Source: DASCNA01 sp036011305
GTDB lineage: Bacteria > Verrucomicrobiota > Lentisphaeria > Victivallales > GWF2-38-69
Assembly (NCBI GenBank): GCA_036011305.1
Contig: DASCNA010000246.1
Span: 1 to 7,175, forward strand
DNA: 7,175 nucleotides
Direction of reading: 5' to 3'
A program made the translations under genes and the position numbers. This document shows, one piece after another, positions 1 to 6,375 of the stretch. Below the pieces are notes generated by a model. The model worked only from the letters and a program-made list of their open reading frames with translations, was not told the origin of the DNA and did not search any database. The stretch's first letter is position 1. Every line of letters begins with the position of its first letter.

Positions 1-44
1 AGAGTATATCTTTCCTCATAGGTCAGTTGTTTATAGATTTTCAT
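1..44 (-). CDS. IS30-family transposase, N-terminus only (runs off the left edge)
   Basis: Reading leftward from the ATG at 44-42 gives MKIYKQLTYEERYT and then leaves the window. This resembles the typical opening of IS30-family transposases (basic start, then K-x-L-T-x-E-E-R-Y), which leads into the N-terminal helix-turn-helix that binds the element's inverted repeats. The catalytic DDE domain would lie outside the window. The start is supported by an AAGGG Shine-Dalgarno sequence at 56-52, about 7 nt upstream, and by a well-formed promoter further upstream. Only 14 codons are visible, so whether the gene is intact cannot be judged. The family call is recognition of a short motif, not a full-domain match. 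Confidence 0.72.
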   Translation of the reverse strand, partial: MKIYKQLTYEERYT

Positions 45-118
45 ATTCAACCCTTAAGTTTGCCGCTTAAAAGGTCGAATTATATAGCAACTGACCTTCT
101 TAAGCAAATTTAGGGTTG
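20..118. repeat. Interlaced inverted repeats within the IS end
   Basis: Three inverted-repeat pairs overlap here. AGGTCAGTTG (20-29) is the perfect complement of CAACTGACCT (88-97). Segment 48-63 (CAACCCTTAAGTTTGC) pairs with 104-118 with one mismatch and one missing base. GCTTAAAAGG (65-74) pairs with 95-105 with one bulge. The pairs cross rather than nest. They cover the -35, the spacer, the RBS and codons 4-8 of the transposase, which would suit binding sites for autoregulation, but no function is shown by the sequence. Confidence 0.5.
79..107 (-). promoter_or_regulatory. Promoter of the IS30-like transposase
   Basis: On the minus strand, TTGCTT (107-102) and a perfect TATAAT (84-79) are separated by exactly 17 bp. 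This predicts a transcription start near 72, about 28 nt upstream of the transposase ATG at 44. One copy of a 10-bp inverted repeat (88-97, partner 20-29) lies inside the spacer, so a protein bound there could block the promoter. Confidence 0.5.
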
Positions 119-168
119 CACTTCGAACTTGAATCTAGCTAACCTTAGAATGCAATAATTAGATAAAG

Positions 169-212
169 TCTACAGTCATAGTAGTTTAAAGTGTATTAAC
201 TATGACTGTAGA
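169..212 (-). terminator. Long stem-loop downstream of the HlyD-like gene, likely terminator
   Basis: Positions 169-182 and 199-212 form a perfect 14-bp inverted repeat (TCTACAGTCATAGT and its complement) around a 16-nt loop. The stem begins 24 nt past the stop codon of the leftward adaptor gene. On the minus strand it is followed by a moderately T-rich stretch (CTTTATCTAATTATT) rather than a clean T run. The best reading is the adaptor gene's terminator, possibly also shielding it from the insertion sequence. It could instead be a protein-binding palindrome or an IS target site. Confidence 0.5.
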
Positions 213-236
213 TATATTGATGTTGGAATTGCAATT

Positions 237-743
237 TCAAGATTGAGTTGTAATGGTGAGAATCGGATCGCCCGAGGCTATACCTTGCCCTTCTGCTCCA
301 GCCAGACTTGAAACAGTTCCATTAACTGGTGATATCAGCTTTGACTGATCTATCTGCTCTTTTATACTCATCATATTTGCATAATCCTGTTTAGCCTGAA
401 AGTAGGCTGCCTCATAATCCTGTTTACTCATGGCTTTTCTTTCTACAAGAAATTTAGCTCTCTCTGCAGCTCTTTCAGCCTGAAGATATGTGTAATACTG
501 TTGTTTTTTCAGCTTTGCCAAATCACTGTAGTCAAGATATGCCACTACTTCATTTTTATGAACTTTGTCGCCTTCCTTTACCTTATAATGAACTAAACCG
601 TCGCGGGCTGCACTTAGGTTTATTTCGTTTGCAGGCGGTGTCAATGAACCTACATACTGGTAGGTTTTATAAGCCAGGATTATTGCTCCAAACAAAGCAA
701 CAATAGCCAGAGTCTGAAGAGTATAATAAAATATTTTATTCAT
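237..743 (-). CDS. Short HlyD/membrane-fusion-type periplasmic adaptor lacking the beta-barrel
   Basis: This 168-residue protein has the core layout of a membrane-fusion (periplasmic adaptor) protein. A single N-terminal membrane anchor (about 8-26) is followed by the first half of a lipoyl/biotinyl-like domain (about 43-72, with VKEGDKVHKNEVVAYLD), an alpha-helical hairpin (about 73-133) and the second lipoyl half (about 134-165, SPVNGTVSSL...GDPILTI). The hairpin tip carries R95-x3-L99-x6-S106, the known signature for docking to TolC-type outer-membrane channels, so it should link an inner-membrane transporter to such a channel. Usual family members are about 300-400 residues and continue into a beta-barrel and membrane-proximal domain; this one stops where those would start. 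Downstream DNA does not encode barrel-like sequence in the same frame, so a simple nonsense mutation is unlikely. The ATG at 743 has a good AAGGAAG Shine-Dalgarno. No cognate transporter is adjacent; the neighbouring MFS gene is of the sugar-carrier type and divergent. Confidence 0.85.
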   Translation of the reverse strand: MNKIFYYTLQTLAIVALFGAIILAYKTYQYVGSLTPPANEINLSAARDGLVHYKVKEGDKVHKNEVVAYLDYSDLAKLKKQQYYTYLQAERAAERAKFLVERKAMSKQDYEAAYFQAKQDYANMMSIKEQIDQSKLISPVNGTVSSLAGAEGQGIASGDPILTITTQS

Positions 744-787
744 TTTAACTTCCTTAATTTGTTTTAAATTTTATTATGTCTAAGTGG

Positions 788-828
788 TTAGGATAGTAGA
801 ATTATTATGATTTAATATTTTAGGATAG
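788..828. repeat. Direct repeat TTAGGATAG in the divergent intergenic region
   Basis: TTAGGATAG occurs at 788-796 and again at 820-828, a spacing of 32 bp or about three helical turns. The repeats lie 45-85 bp upstream of the adaptor ATG, where its promoter should be. I found only weak minus-strand -10 candidates here (CATAAT at 778-773 and 809-804) with poor -35 boxes. Same-face repeats over a weak promoter could be regulator sites, but chance in AT-rich DNA is possible. Confidence 0.25.
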
Positions 829-934
829 AAAAATTAAGCGAGTATTATGCACAAATTTTTATCAAAAGTACATTTTTGCACAGATATTTGTCCTACTGGA
901 ATAAAACAGATGATTCTCTGTTAAGTTTTTGACA

Positions 935-963
935 TTGAACTATTTCAAAGTTTTCCTTATAAT
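935..963 (+). promoter_or_regulatory. Promoter of the MFS carrier gene
   Basis: TTGAAC (935-940) and a perfect TATAAT (958-963) are separated by the ideal 17 bp, predicting transcription from about 970 and a leader of about 50 nt before the ATG at 1019. A TTGACA at 929-934 matches the -35 consensus better but would sit 23 bp from the -10, which is too far. The gene should therefore have strong sigma-70-type transcription. Confidence 0.7.
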
Positions 964-1018
964 GAATATATCAATCCGGTTATTCTTGCTTCTTATGTAA
1001 AACAGGGAAATTAAATTA

Positions 1019-2341
1019 ATGGAAAAGAAACGTTTAAGTCTACAGAGAATATGCTATTTGAATTTAGGTAACCTCGGGCAAAATTATGCCTGGGGGCTTT
1101 TTTTTGCACTTATGAGTCCGATTTTTGAATATCTGGGAGCGGAAGCAAATCAAATTTCAGGACTTTGGCTGGCAGGGCCAGTAATGGGAATAATTACACA
1201 GGTGGTAGCAGGTAAATGGAGTGACTGGTGCTGGACCAGATTCGGTAGAAGAAGGCCTTTTATGCTGATAGGTACGATTATTGTTTCTATTTGTTTTTTT
1301 CTGATGGTAAACTCAAGTTCGCTTACATTTGTACTGATTCTGTTCTGGATTATGATGACTGCTGCTAATTTAATACAAGGGCCGTACAGGGCACTGCTTG
1401 CAGATGTACTACCGAAAGAACAGTTGTCTACAGGGTTTATTGTTCAGTATTTCTTTGGTGGTATTGGAACCACCATAGCATATTTTTCTCCATGGATACT
1501 TACGCATCTCGGAGTAAGTACAGTATCTCATCTTGGAGATATTCCCATGATAACGAGACTTTCTTTTGAAATAGGCGGAATCATTTTACTGATTACAATT
1601 TTAATAAGCTGTTTTTGCATAAAAGAAGCACCGCCTGAAAACATGGAAGAATTCAGAAAAAATAAAGCAGAAAAACTAAATATTTTTAATGCAACAGCTG
1701 AAATATTCTGTGGAATTTTTAAAATGCCTAAAATTATGTGGCAGGTCTGCATAGCTGTATTTTTCTCTTGTTTTGGTGCCTTTTTAATGAATGTGTATTT
1801 TGCTCCTGCCGTGGCAGTAAATATTTTTGGAGCATGTATAGGAACAACTCTTTATACTAAAGGTGTTGTATGGGCTGGTTTACTTCTGGCATGGAATGCA
1901 ATTTTTTCTGTAATATTTTCACTGTTTATGCCGCTATTGGCAAAATATACTTCTCTTAAAGGCCTTTATTCGATAACACAGGCACTTGGAGGAATCTCTT
2001 TCATTGCTCTGCTTTTTATGAAAAACCCGGATATGCTAATTATTCCTATGATTGGTGTCGGAATTATGCAGGCCGGCAGTGGAAGCATTCCTTTCGCTAT
2101 AATAGGAGATGCATCCAAATCGGAAGATGTCGGTACAAGTATGGGGATCGTAAATATTTTTACTACTTTGCCTCAAATGTTTGTCTCTATTTTTTTCGGT
2201 TTCATAATGGTCCATATTCTCGGCAATAACTCACTTTATGCTCTGGTTATCGGAGGAGTGTTTTTGATAATTTCCGGGATATTTGCATTGCTTATTCAGT
2301 ACAAGGATCCAAAGGATGCAATGAAACTCTCTGATATGTGA
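1019..2341 (+). CDS. MFS transporter of the SLC45/GPH sugar-carrier type
   Basis: This 440-residue polytopic inner-membrane protein has the about 12 hydrophobic segments and the length expected of a major facilitator. The loop after the second segment carries GKWSDWCWTRFGRRRPFML (65-83), the R-x-G-R-R-R-P form of the MFS loop motif that marks the SLC45 / glycoside-pentoside-hexuronide-like group. It is followed by QGPYRALLADVLPKEQ (120-135), another block typical of that group. Relatives include plant sucrose carriers and bacterial maltose/sucrose proton symporters, so proton-coupled uptake of a di- or monosaccharide is the best guess; the substrate cannot be read from sequence. A cytoplasmic loop (about 202-222) separates the two six-helix halves. 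The ATG is preceded by AGGG at 1004-1007, an 11-nt gap that is slightly long. The gene stands alone behind its own promoter, with no sugar hydrolase or kinase beside it, and converges on the channel gene. Confidence 0.87.
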   Translation: MEKKRLSLQRICYLNLGNLGQNYAWGLFFALMSPIFEYLGAEANQISGLWLAGPVMGIITQVVAGKWSDWCWTRFGRRRPFMLIGTIIVSICFFLMVNSSSLTFVLILFWIMMTAANLIQGPYRALLADVLPKEQLSTGFIVQYFFGGIGTTIAYFSPWILTHLGVSTVSHLGDIPMITRLSFEIGGIILLITILISCFCIKEAPPENMEEFRKNKAEKLNIFNATAEIFCGIFKMPKIMWQVCIAVFFSCFGAFLMNVYFAPAVAVNIFGACIGTTLYTKGVVWAGLLLAWNAIFSVIFSLFMPLLAKYTSLKGLYSITQALGGISFIALLFMKNPDMLIIPMIGVGIMQAGSGSIPFAIIGDASKSEDVGTSMGIVNIFTTLPQMFVSIFFGFIMVHILGNNSLYALVIGGVFLIISGIFALLIQYKDPKDAMKLSDM

Positions 2342-2448
2342 TTAGAATAAATTCCGTTTAGGAGCATAAAACTATTATGTGTTGTTATGAATAAATATAA
2401 TCACAGTTTGGTTGTAAATACTGTTTAAAGGCGGCAGTTTCTTCTTTG

Positions 2449-4758
2449 CTAAACCGAAGTCTTAGCATTTTTCATATTAATATCCAGCTGAGGGTAGGGG
2501 ATGCTTATTCCAGCCTGTTTCAGAAGTTCTATTAACTTTAACCGGATATTACTTTTATAATGAGTACTGTCAAGTTCATCAGCTATATAATGACAGAAAT
2601 TGATATCAAATATCAGTGCATTATCTCCAAAATCCTGAAATATGACAAATGGATGCGGTTTTTTTAAAACATGATGACATGATTCAGTTGCCTGAAGCAT
2701 CAACTTAATAGCCTGTTCTGTATTTGAATTATAACCTATACCGACAGTTATTTTTGAAAACATGATATGACTGTTTTTTGTCCAGTTGGTTAATTTATTG
2801 CTTATTAACATATTATTTGGCCATACAATGTGTGACTGTTCTTCTGTTTTTAGCCTTGTACATCTGATTCCTATCTGTTCTATAACTCCAAATTCATTTT
2901 CATATTCAATTATATCGCCTACCTTAATTGGCTTTTCCACCCATAAAATTATTCCACCTAAAATATTTTCGACTAAATGCTTTAAGGCAAAGCCAATACC
3001 AATGGATAAACCTCCGAATAAAAATATTAAATCTTTTATATAAATATCAAAAAATAGAAATATGATTACTAAATATGCAAACCATCCCAGATATTGAATA
3101 AGATGTATATAAGCGTGTTTGCTGATATATTCAGGATCTTCAGAGGCTAAACTTGTTTTCATATATGTGAAGCATGCACTGAGAGTTGATTTAAATACAA
3201 AGAAAACAATAATTAAATAGGTCAGGTTTTTTAAATATACCTGCTGACTGAAAAACGAGAAGTGGATTTTATCAAACAAATGAAAAATATAAAAAAAGTT
3301 GTAGCTCAGTTTTACGCTCAGCCATAGCATAAACAGTATAATTAGAGAGATCCAAATAGAAGGGACGCCCAGTCCCTGAATAAAAATAGATGCTAAATTA
3401 GGTTTTCTCCTATTTCTTTCTGCTATTTTAAATTTCAGGTAATTTGAAATGGTCATTGCCGAGTAGCACAGCACAAAAATCAGGACCAGGCAAAGTGCTA
3501 TCATAATCGAGAAGTTTAGGTATCCCAAAAGTATGCATATTAAAGCTATAGCTCCTGATGTAATACCAATTCGTAAAGTTATTTTCCTTTTATTTGTAAA
3601 TGTTTTATTATCTATCTGGCTGGATAATGAACCAATGTAGACAGCAAGAGTAATTATCCATACAGTAAACATGAGCGGCGGTGGGAGTTCCAGCAATACA
3701 CAGAACATACCCACAATATAAAGAGTAAATAAAACGAAAAGATTTGCTTTTTCAAAATCCTTTCCATCCATGATTTTAGTAAGATATCTGGATATATGAA
3801 TTAGATTATAAGCTGTTCCCAGAACAGCTATTTGATAGTAACTGTTAAGAAATTTAGGTGCAAAGAGCACTATAGCTATTATGTAAAAATCTATATTGAT
3901 AATAAAGAGTATAATATGTGTCAGTGCATAACCTGAGATCTTCTTTTTTTTATAAATGAGAAGGTAAATGAACAACGATATTATGATAACTATTACAAAG
4001 CTTATTAAAATATTAATAATTTCATTGAATGTTGAAGGAAATGACATGCTATAAATAAATGGGAATGTTTCAATCCATTTTTGCATAGTAGGCAGTAACT
4101 GTTCCTGCCAGTTGTAATTAAAAATGTTAAAGGTTGAAAATAAATTATCTGCTATTGTTTTTAAAAGCTGATCTCCAAGCCAGGAGATATGCTTATTTGA
4201 TTCAGTTGCAATTTTATTTGATGATTCTGACAGCTGTTTGAATTTTGACTGTAGTGACTGATAAGTCTGATTCAGGGAATTTATTTTTGAAAGATATTTC
4301 TGATTTAGTTCATTTCTAATCTTCTCGTTTCCAATTTTGTCATATAATTCTGTCAGTGATTTTTTGAGATCATTTAATATCATTACCTGACTGTTAATAC
4401 TGTTTAGGTTATCTTTCCGATCTTCCAAATTATTATTGAATATGAGATTTGTATTATAAATTCGTGAATATATCAGTTCATAAGCATATTTATTTCCCCG
4501 CATTTCAGCCTGCTCTAAAAATAACAATTTACTATAATCAGTGGTAAATTTATGAAGATTGTTCCGTAGTTTTTTCAGGTTCTCCTTTTGTGCCGGAATA
4601 TCAAGTTCTAACGTATTAATTTTGAAATCCAGATAAGGTTTTAATTCTTCGTATGTATTTATCCAGTACTGGTCGCTTTTATTACTGGATGAATATGTAT
4701 TGAAACTTAATAAAAATGAACCGGTTAGGATGCAAAATAGTAAGATAATTTTTTTCAT
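2449..4758 (-). CDS. Large MscS-superfamily mechanosensitive channel (MscK-like)
   Basis: This 769-residue inner-membrane channel is expected to open under membrane tension and release solutes during hypo-osmotic shock. It has a cleavable-looking signal peptide (1-23), a periplasmic domain rich in predicted coiled coil (about 45-185), and roughly ten hydrophobic segments between 248 and 572. The pore-lining helix follows (about 577-606, GGLSIGIGFALKHLVENILG), then the MscS beta domain (about 607-665, with VEKPIKVGDIIE and WPNNMLISNKLTNW) and the cytoplasmic alpha/beta domain ending PYPQLDINMK (754-763). The pore and beta-domain wording is closer to E. coli MscK than MscS. Its length is nearer to YbiO (about 740) than MscK (about 1120), so the periplasmic part is short. 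The ATG at 4758 lacks a clear Shine-Dalgarno, suggesting translation coupled to the small gene ending 24 nt upstream. No clear terminator lies in the 107-bp convergent gap to the MFS gene. Confidence 0.9.
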   Translation of the reverse strand: MKKIILLFCILTGSFLLSFNTYSSSNKSDQYWINTYEELKPYLDFKINTLELDIPAQKENLKKLRNNLHKFTTDYSKLLFLEQAEMRGNKYAYELIYSRIYNTNLIFNNNLEDRKDNLNSINSQVMILNDLKKSLTELYDKIGNEKIRNELNQKYLSKINSLNQTYQSLQSKFKQLSESSNKIATESNKHISWLGDQLLKTIADNLFSTFNIFNYNWQEQLLPTMQKWIETFPFIYSMSFPSTFNEIINILISFVIVIIISLFIYLLIYKKKKISGYALTHIILFIINIDFYIIAIVLFAPKFLNSYYQIAVLGTAYNLIHISRYLTKIMDGKDFEKANLFVLFTLYIVGMFCVLLELPPPLMFTVWIITLAVYIGSLSSQIDNKTFTNKRKITLRIGITSGAIALICILLGYLNFSIMIALCLVLIFVLCYSAMTISNYLKFKIAERNRRKPNLASIFIQGLGVPSIWISLIILFMLWLSVKLSYNFFYIFHLFDKIHFSFFSQQVYLKNLTYLIIVFFVFKSTLSACFTYMKTSLASEDPEYISKHAYIHLIQYLGWFAYLVIIFLFFDIYIKDLIFLFGGLSIGIGFALKHLVENILGGIILWVEKPIKVGDIIEYENEFGVIEQIGIRCTRLKTEEQSHIVWPNNMLISNKLTNWTKNSHIMFSKITVGIGYNSNTEQAIKLMLQATESCHHVLKKPHPFVIFQDFGDNALIFDINFCHYIADELDSTHYKSNIRLKLIELLKQAGISIPYPQLDINMKNAKTSV

Positions 4759-4782
4759 TGAGTAATTCGATCTTTTTTTTAT

Positions 4783-5028
4783 TTAAAAAGCTGAGAGTGA
4801 TGTATTTTTATTCTGAGTTTCAATTGTACTTTTTGGAGTACTGCTGCCATGTATTGCAGCTAAATCGTTTTTTATTGCCTTGATAGAGTAAACTGCAATT
4901 ACTGCTACAGCAATTATTGTAGTTGTCACTAATAATTTTAGATAATATTTCTCTGTTATTAACTTCATATTTTGGATTTTTTGCTTTCTGTAATTTGTAT
5001 ATTTCTTTCTGATAAAATAAAAGATCAT
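4783..5028 (-). CDS. Small single-TM protein preceding the MscK-like channel
   Basis: This 81-residue protein of no recognised family has a strongly basic N-terminus (about 1-28: several K, R and Y), one hydrophobic segment (about 31-49, LLVTTTIIAVAVIAVYSI) and a polar Ser/Thr/Asn-rich tail (about 57-81). By the positive-inside rule the tail should be periplasmic. The ATG at 5028 is chosen because AAGGT (5040-5036) precedes it by about 7 nt. An internal ATG at 4968 would give 61 residues but has no Shine-Dalgarno. The stop lies 24 nt from the channel start on the same strand, so the two are very likely cotranscribed. Its function is unknown; a channel partner or modulator is inference from position only. 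An overlapping reading frame at 5071-4820 is judged a shadow because it lacks a sensible membrane or domain pattern. Confidence 0.62.
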   Translation of the reverse strand: MIFYFIRKKYTNYRKQKIQNMKLITEKYYLKLLVTTTIIAVAVIAVYSIKAIKNDLAAIHGSSTPKSTIETQNKNTSLSAF

Positions 5029-5094
5029 ATTTGTGACCTTGCAGTAACATATAGAGTGTATAGCAATTCAAAGTAAAGCTAATAATATATGCAG

Positions 5095-5100
5095 ATTATA
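5095..5100 (-). promoter_or_regulatory. -10 element for the small-TM protein/channel operon
   Basis: A perfect TATAAT lies on the minus strand at 5100-5095, giving a start near 5088 and a leader of about 60 nt before the ATG at 5028. No good -35 box is found at 16-18 bp, which is typical of activator-dependent promoters and fits the palindrome further upstream. A second, weaker candidate is TATACA nearer the gene. Confidence 0.4.
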
Positions 5101-5141
5101 ATAATCAGTTTTTGTAAAATAATCCAAATTGCCCTAATTCA

Positions 5142-5155
5142 TGAGATATATCTCA
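5142..5155. promoter_or_regulatory. 14-bp perfect palindrome, candidate operator
   Basis: TGAGATATATCTCA is a perfect dyad centred at 5148.5. It lies in the gap between the ABM gene's stop and the small-TM protein/channel operon. The centre is about 60 bp upstream of the start predicted from the TATAAT at 5100-5095, a position commonly used by dimeric activators. The regulator cannot be identified from the sequence. There is no T run, so it is not a terminator. Confidence 0.4.
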
Positions 5156-5252
5156 CAATTTCAGGCAATAAATCTCATTTATAGCTATATTGTCAGTTTG
5201 GTGGCTCTAAAATTATTGAGACAAAATAATATCATAGGTTTATATATTCATT

Positions 5253-5576
5253 TTACAAAAAATCATTTTTAACATCCATACAAATTTCTGGAAATTTTCT
5301 TGTTTGATCAGTGCAGTCTTTTATATTAATGATTGCCTGCCGAATATTTTCAGGGAGTATTTCTGAAGGAGCATCTTCGCCAGGCCATGAACTATCTCGG
5401 ATTTCTCTGTTAGGCCAGCGTGAATAGGCCAACCAGTATCCTTCTTCTGTTTTATGCAGGCATGAACCGATAGCACCACGTTTTGAAACAAAATATTTAG
5501 CTATATGTTCCCATAATATCTGATATTCTTCTTCTTTTTCTGATTTTACATAAGAGCGGTATATTACTGCAAACAT
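5253..5576 (-). CDS. Antibiotic-biosynthesis-monooxygenase (ABM)-fold protein
   Basis: This 107-residue soluble protein has the size and opening strand (MFAVIYRSYVK) of the dimeric alpha-beta barrel family that includes ABM-type monooxygenases. Recognisable blocks are RGAIGSCLHKTEEG (33-46), AYSRWPN (50-56), DSSWPG (61-66) and an IKDC block (85-88) before a PEICM segment (96-100). These resemble a conserved subgroup of uncharacterised proteobacterial proteins annotated as ABM-domain. Some relatives are cofactor-free oxygenases acting on quinone-like substrates, but no diagnostic catalytic residue allows a reaction to be assigned here. The ATG at 5576 has AGGA (5588-5585) 8 nt upstream. It begins 30 nt after the CPBP protease stop and is probably the last gene of that operon. 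No strong terminator hairpin follows it. Confidence 0.8.
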   Translation of the reverse strand: MFAVIYRSYVKSEKEEEYQILWEHIAKYFVSKRGAIGSCLHKTEEGYWLAYSRWPNREIRDSSWPGEDAPSEILPENIRQAIINIKDCTDQTRKFPEICMDVKNDFL

Positions 5577-5606
5577 AAGCAGATTCCTAATTTTTTTTAA
5601 ATTTGG

Positions 5607-6341
5607 TTAATGTAATACATAATAAAACAGATAGTAAAATATTGTCATATCTGCAAAAATATGGCAGATAACCGGTGCTGCCATACCTTTTGTTGTTTCT
5701 CTTAAGTATCCTAAAACAGAACCCCATATAAATACCATTATAAAACCTATAATGCCATTGGGAAAACCAACAGCATAATGAAATGCGGCAAATGGAACTG
5801 CCTGTAAAATTATAACAGTAGTTTTTGAATTAAAAATATTGCCTAAACTTTCCTGTAATATCCCCCTGAAAGCAAACTCTTCTATAAATGAATTAACCAG
5901 TGCAAAAATAGGAATTAGAACAGCAATAACAAGTATTTGATTATAGCTTGTGAAATTTTGTACAAATATTATTGCAATTCCCAGATTGTTTGTCCAATGA
6001 GCCCAAATAAGCAAGGCTACTACAGATATAATGCTTGTGATAATTATTAAGAATATTGAAGTTTTACTTTGTTTCCCCAGTTTAAGCCAGTTAAATGTTT
6101 TACGAAATATAGGTACAAAAAGAGCTGCAATTATTAATACAATGAAAGCTAAATGTATAAATGTAAACAGAAGAAATGTTATACATAAAACTACTTCTGT
6201 CCAATATTTATTATGAGCATAATATAATAAGAAAAGTACAAGAATTATTGGATAAAACATGCCTAATGGGACAAAGCAGTTCAGACATATAATGAATAAT
6301 AAAATATATATAAAAATCTTATTTTTTGCAGTATGAAGCAT
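5607..6341 (-). CDS. CPBP-family intramembrane glutamic protease (CAAX/Abi type)
   Basis: This is a 244-residue polytopic membrane protein with about seven or eight hydrophobic segments. It carries the three CPBP (Rce1/Abi) signatures: E154-E155-x3-R159 in SFIEEFAFRG, F-x3-H188 in FAAFH, and H227-x3-D231 in CHIFAD. In the Rce1 family the second Glu and the His/Asn-type residues form the active site within the membrane, so the protein looks catalytically complete. Bacterial members process or protect against peptides, including bacteriocin self-immunity, or cleave membrane proteins; the substrate here is unknown. I chose the ATG at 6341 because AGG (6353-6351) precedes it by 9 nt. A longer form starting with GTG at 6401 lacks a Shine-Dalgarno, adds a polar stretch before the first helix, and would overlap the upstream gene. 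It sits between a 63-residue membrane protein and the ABM gene. Confidence 0.88.
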   Translation of the reverse strand: MLHTAKNKIFIYILLFIICLNCFVPLGMFYPIILVLFLLYYAHNKYWTEVVLCITFLLFTFIHLAFIVLIIAALFVPIFRKTFNWLKLGKQSKTSIFLIIITSIISVVALLIWAHWTNNLGIAIIFVQNFTSYNQILVIAVLIPIFALVNSFIEEFAFRGILQESLGNIFNSKTTVIILQAVPFAAFHYAVGFPNGIIGFIMVFIWGSVLGYLRETTKGMAAPVICHIFADMTIFYYLFYYVLH

Positions 6342-6375
6342 ATTGTTTATCCTAAAATATTTTAGCTGATTTTGC

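Larger units (their letters stand above)
1..140 (-). mobile_element. End of an IS30-like insertion sequence (transposase 5' side); outer boundary approximate
   Basis: This segment holds the transposase start, its promoter, and then a repeat-rich tip containing GGGTTGCACTTCGAACTTGA (113-132), a plausible part of the terminal inverted repeat. The exact outer tip cannot be fixed because the other end of the element is not in the window; I place it somewhere between about 110 and 150. The next feature away from the element is a long perfect hairpin at 169-212. IS30-family elements are known for preferring symmetric or hairpin-like targets, so that proximity is suggestive. No target duplication can be checked from one end. 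Confidence 0.5.

Noticed and set aside
488..706. Plus-strand 72-codon reading frame opposite the adaptor gene
   Set aside because: It lies wholly within the clear HlyD-like gene on the other strand and has no domain or signal-like pattern.
237..743. Idea that the adaptor is truncated by the insertion sequence or a nonsense mutation
   Set aside because: The IS edge lies beyond the stop and beyond a separate stem-loop, and reading through the stop gives about 16 codons with no barrel-like sequence before another stop.
848..882. Direct repeat TGCACA (848-853 and 877-882) as regulator sites
   Set aside because: Six-base repeats at a non-integral helical spacing in AT-rich DNA are too weak to report as a feature.
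1528..1752. Minus-strand 74-codon frame within the MFS gene
   Set aside because: It is antisense to a well-supported transporter and has no recognisable features.
2342..2448. Search for a terminator between the convergent MFS and channel genes
   Set aside because: Only 5-bp hairpins without T runs were found (for example CATAA/TTATG at 2365-2379), so no terminator is called.
2786..3043. Plus-strand 85-codon frame within the channel gene
   Set aside because: It overlaps the conserved MscS pore and beta-domain coding region on the opposite strand, so it is a shadow.
4820..5071. Minus-strand 83-codon frame overlapping the small TM protein
   Set aside because: It is in a different frame from the 4783-5028 gene, lacks a coherent hydrophobic segment and does not read as a domain. 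The 4783-5028 frame has a Shine-Dalgarno and a clean TM segment.
5180..5189. Palindrome TATAGCTATA
   Set aside because: A 10-bp AT-rich palindrome is readily expected by chance here and has no positional relation to a promoter that I can defend.
6031..6216. Plus-strand 61-codon frame within the CPBP protease gene
   Set aside because: It is antisense to a protease gene with its catalytic motifs intact.
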